Assembly: GCF_039655745.1 (NCBI RefSeq)
Contig: NZ_JBBYXI010000002.1
Span: 62,001-126,000 of the forward strand
Length of the DNA stretch: 64,000 nucleotides
Direction: 5' to 3'
Source: Hohaiivirga grylli
GTDB lineage: Bacteria > Pseudomonadota > Alphaproteobacteria > Rhizobiales > Beijerinckiaceae
In this document: positions 62,826 to 64,000 of the stretch, piece by piece
Position numbering within the stretch: position 1 is the stretch's first letter
How the letters are laid out: every line of letters begins with the position of its first letter
Notes under the pieces: generated by a model
Database searches by the model: none
What the model saw: the letters and a program-made list of their open reading frames with translations, nothing else
Told to the model about the DNA's origin: nothing
Program-made: the position numbers and the translations under genes

Positions 62826-63803
62826 GTGGAACTGATCTGCCCTGCCGGAACGCCGGCTGCTTTACGCGTTGCAGTTGATGCTGGTGCTGATGCTGTCTAC
62901 TGCGGCTATCGTGATGAGACGAATGCGCGAAACTTTCCCGGTCTGAATTTCAGCCGTGAGGAGTTGAAAGACGGTATTGCTTATGCACATGCCCATAATT
63001 CAACGGTTTATGTTGCCATCAATACGTTTCCCCGGGCTGGTGCTCTTGAACTGTGGCATCAGGCTGTTGACGATGCTGTTGCGTTAAAAGCAGATGCCAT
63101 CATTCTGGCTGATGTTGGTTTGCTGGCTTATGCAGCTGAGAAACATCCGCATCAAAGACTGCATCTTTCCGTGCAGGCGGCTGCCTCCAATCCCGATGCT
63201 ATCCGGTTTTATGTTGAAGCATTTGGAGTGAAGCGTGTGGTGTTGCCACGTGTCCTGAGTGTGCCGGAGATTAAATCAATCTGCCAGAATATTACCTGTG
63301 AAACAGAGGTTTTTGTTTTTGGTGGTCTTTGTGTCATGGCTGAGGGCCGCTGTTCTCTTTCATCTTATGCCACAGGCAAATCTCCAAACATGAATGGCGT
63401 CTGCTCGCCTGCAAGTCATGTTACATATCGGGAAGATCGTTCCGGTATGGTCTCGCGGCTGGGGGATTTTACTATTAATAAGTTCGCCAAAAACGAAGCG
63501 GCTGCCTATCCGACCCTGTGTAAGGGGCGTTTTGTAACGGAGCAGGGCTCTGGTTATCTGTTTGAAGACCCGGTCAGTCTTGATGCATCTGATCTGCTGC
63601 CAGGGTTAAAGGATGCTGGTGTAACCTCGCTCAAGATTGAAGGGCGGCAACGTGGTCGCGCTTATATTGAAGGTGTTGTCCGTTACTTCAGGCAGGCCGT
63701 TGAAGATCTGGATGCAGGGCGTGCGATTCAGACAGCGGGCCTGATGCAGATGACCGAAGGCCAGACGACAACAGTTGGTGCTTATCGGAAGACGTGGCGT
63801 TAA
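62826..63803 (+). CDS. ubiU: oxygen-independent ubiquinone hydroxylase subunit UbiU
   Basis: A 325-residue U32-family protein that hydroxylates ubiquinone precursors without oxygen, as a complex with UbiV. The four 4Fe-4S cysteines are at C169, C176, C193 and C232, matching the spacing known in E. coli UbiU. I chose the GTG at 62826 (MELICPAGTPAAL), seven bases after GGGAGG. The next gene starts one base after the stop. Confidence 0.94.
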   Translation: MELICPAGTPAALRVAVDAGADAVYCGYRDETNARNFPGLNFSREELKDGIAYAHAHNSTVYVAINTFPRAGALELWHQAVDDAVALKADAIILADVGLLAYAAEKHPHQRLHLSVQAAASNPDAIRFYVEAFGVKRVVLPRVLSVPEIKSICQNITCETEVFVFGGLCVMAEGRCSLSSYATGKSPNMNGVCSPASHVTYREDRSGMVSRLGDFTINKFAKNEAAAYPTLCKGRFVTEQGSGYLFEDPVSLDASDLLPGLKDAGVTSLKIEGRQRGRAYIEGVVRYFRQAVEDLDAGRAIQTAGLMQMTEGQTTTVGAYRKTWR

Positions 63804-63815
63804 ATGGAACAGAAT

Positions 63816-64000
63816 ATGAAACTTACCCTTGGCCCTGTACAGTTCCATTGGGAGCCGGAAGAATGGCGCGATTTCTATTTCCGTATTGCAGATGAATCTC
63901 CCTTTGACACGGTTGTCACGGGAGAGGTGGTCTGTTCAAAACGCAAGCCGTTCTACGATCAATATCTGCCGGAAGTTATTGAGCGTCTCAAGGCTGCCGG
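63816..64000 (+). CDS. ubiV: oxygen-independent ubiquinone hydroxylase subunit UbiV (partial)
   Basis: The N-terminal 61 codons of a second U32 protein, cut by the window edge. It begins MKLTLGPVQFHWEPEEW and contains TVVTGEVVCSKRK, where the first iron-sulfur cysteine of UbiV is expected. An in-frame ATG four codons earlier (63804) directly follows the ubiU stop and is an alternative start. Together with UbiT and UbiU it completes the oxygen-independent ubiquinone hydroxylation set. Confidence 0.88.
   Translation, partial: MKLTLGPVQFHWEPEEWRDFYFRIADESPFDTVVTGEVVCSKRKPFYDQYLPEVIERLKAA

Noticed and set aside
1..64000. tRNA, rRNA, CRISPR, prophage and insertion-sequence signals
   Set aside because: I looked in all gaps and saw no cloverleaf cores, repeat arrays, transposase or integrase genes. 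This was by eye; a tRNAscan and repeat search would settle it.

Overview
The window is a dense, ordinary-looking stretch of chromosome from an alphaproteobacterium of moderate GC content; I cannot name the genus. The evidence is gene content and order: the ctaC-ctaD-ctaB-(small protein)-ctaG-ctaE-DUF983-SURF1-thrC-M16 peptidase run, F0 genes in the order atpI-B-E-F'-F with a duplicated b subunit, an rnhB-ccrM pair (GANTC methylase), a mutY/DUF721-dsbA-smc cluster, IalB and YqgE proteins, an ETF-ubiquinone oxidoreductase and a two-subunit methylmalonyl-CoA mutase. I saw no rRNA, tRNA, CRISPR array, insertion sequence or prophage.

Layout. 0-11 kb: a DsbD-N-like secreted protein and YqgE, then the aa3 cytochrome oxidase operon on the minus strand ending in thrC and a processing-type peptidase. 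11-17 kb: an IalB protein and a lipoprotein, then a tandem glycine riboswitch in front of gcvT-gcvH-gcvPA-gcvPB. 17-20.5 kb: an ABC-F ATPase preceded by a short overlapping leader ORF, and a DAACS symporter. 20.6-28.5 kb: F0 ATP synthase operon, smc, dsbA, DUF721, and divergent mutY. 29.6-35.6 kb: a small membrane protein, ppk2, ccrM, rnhB, moaB, a YpfJ-type zinc protease and a uracil-DNA glycosylase. 35.7-44.8 kb: ETF-QO, a TPR protein with ispE, a polyprenyl diphosphate synthase, a TrmN6-like methylase, an S49 peptidase and an EamA transporter. 44.8-52.8 kb: mutB-mutA, then a LysR regulator divergent from an EmrAB-type efflux pair. 52.8-64 kb: a small conserved protein, a HerA-like ATPase, MarC, an M20 peptidase, a branched-chain aminotransferase, MurJ, a lipoprotein, and ubiD divergent from ubiT-ubiU-ubiV (ubiV runs off the end).

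How it fits together. Much of the window serves aerobic respiration and the quinone pool: cytochrome oxidase and its assembly factors, ATP synthase, ETF-QO, a polyprenyl diphosphate synthase, UbiD, and the UbiT/U/V proteins that allow ubiquinone synthesis without oxygen. Three 14-bp palindromes of the FNR/CRP form TTGA-N6-TCAA lie in three promoter regions: before ctaC, before emrA and between ubiD and ubiT. They suggest that one oxygen-responsive regulator links the aa3 oxidase, the anaerobic ubiquinone genes and, unexpectedly, an efflux pump. Other candidate RNA-level controls are the glycine riboswitch, the ABC-F leader ORF, and a 13-bp hairpin that would hide the ppk2 ribosome-binding site.

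I found no wholly new multi-gene system. The best leads are these regulatory features and a uracil-DNA glycosylase that has lost two of the four usual iron-sulfur cysteines.
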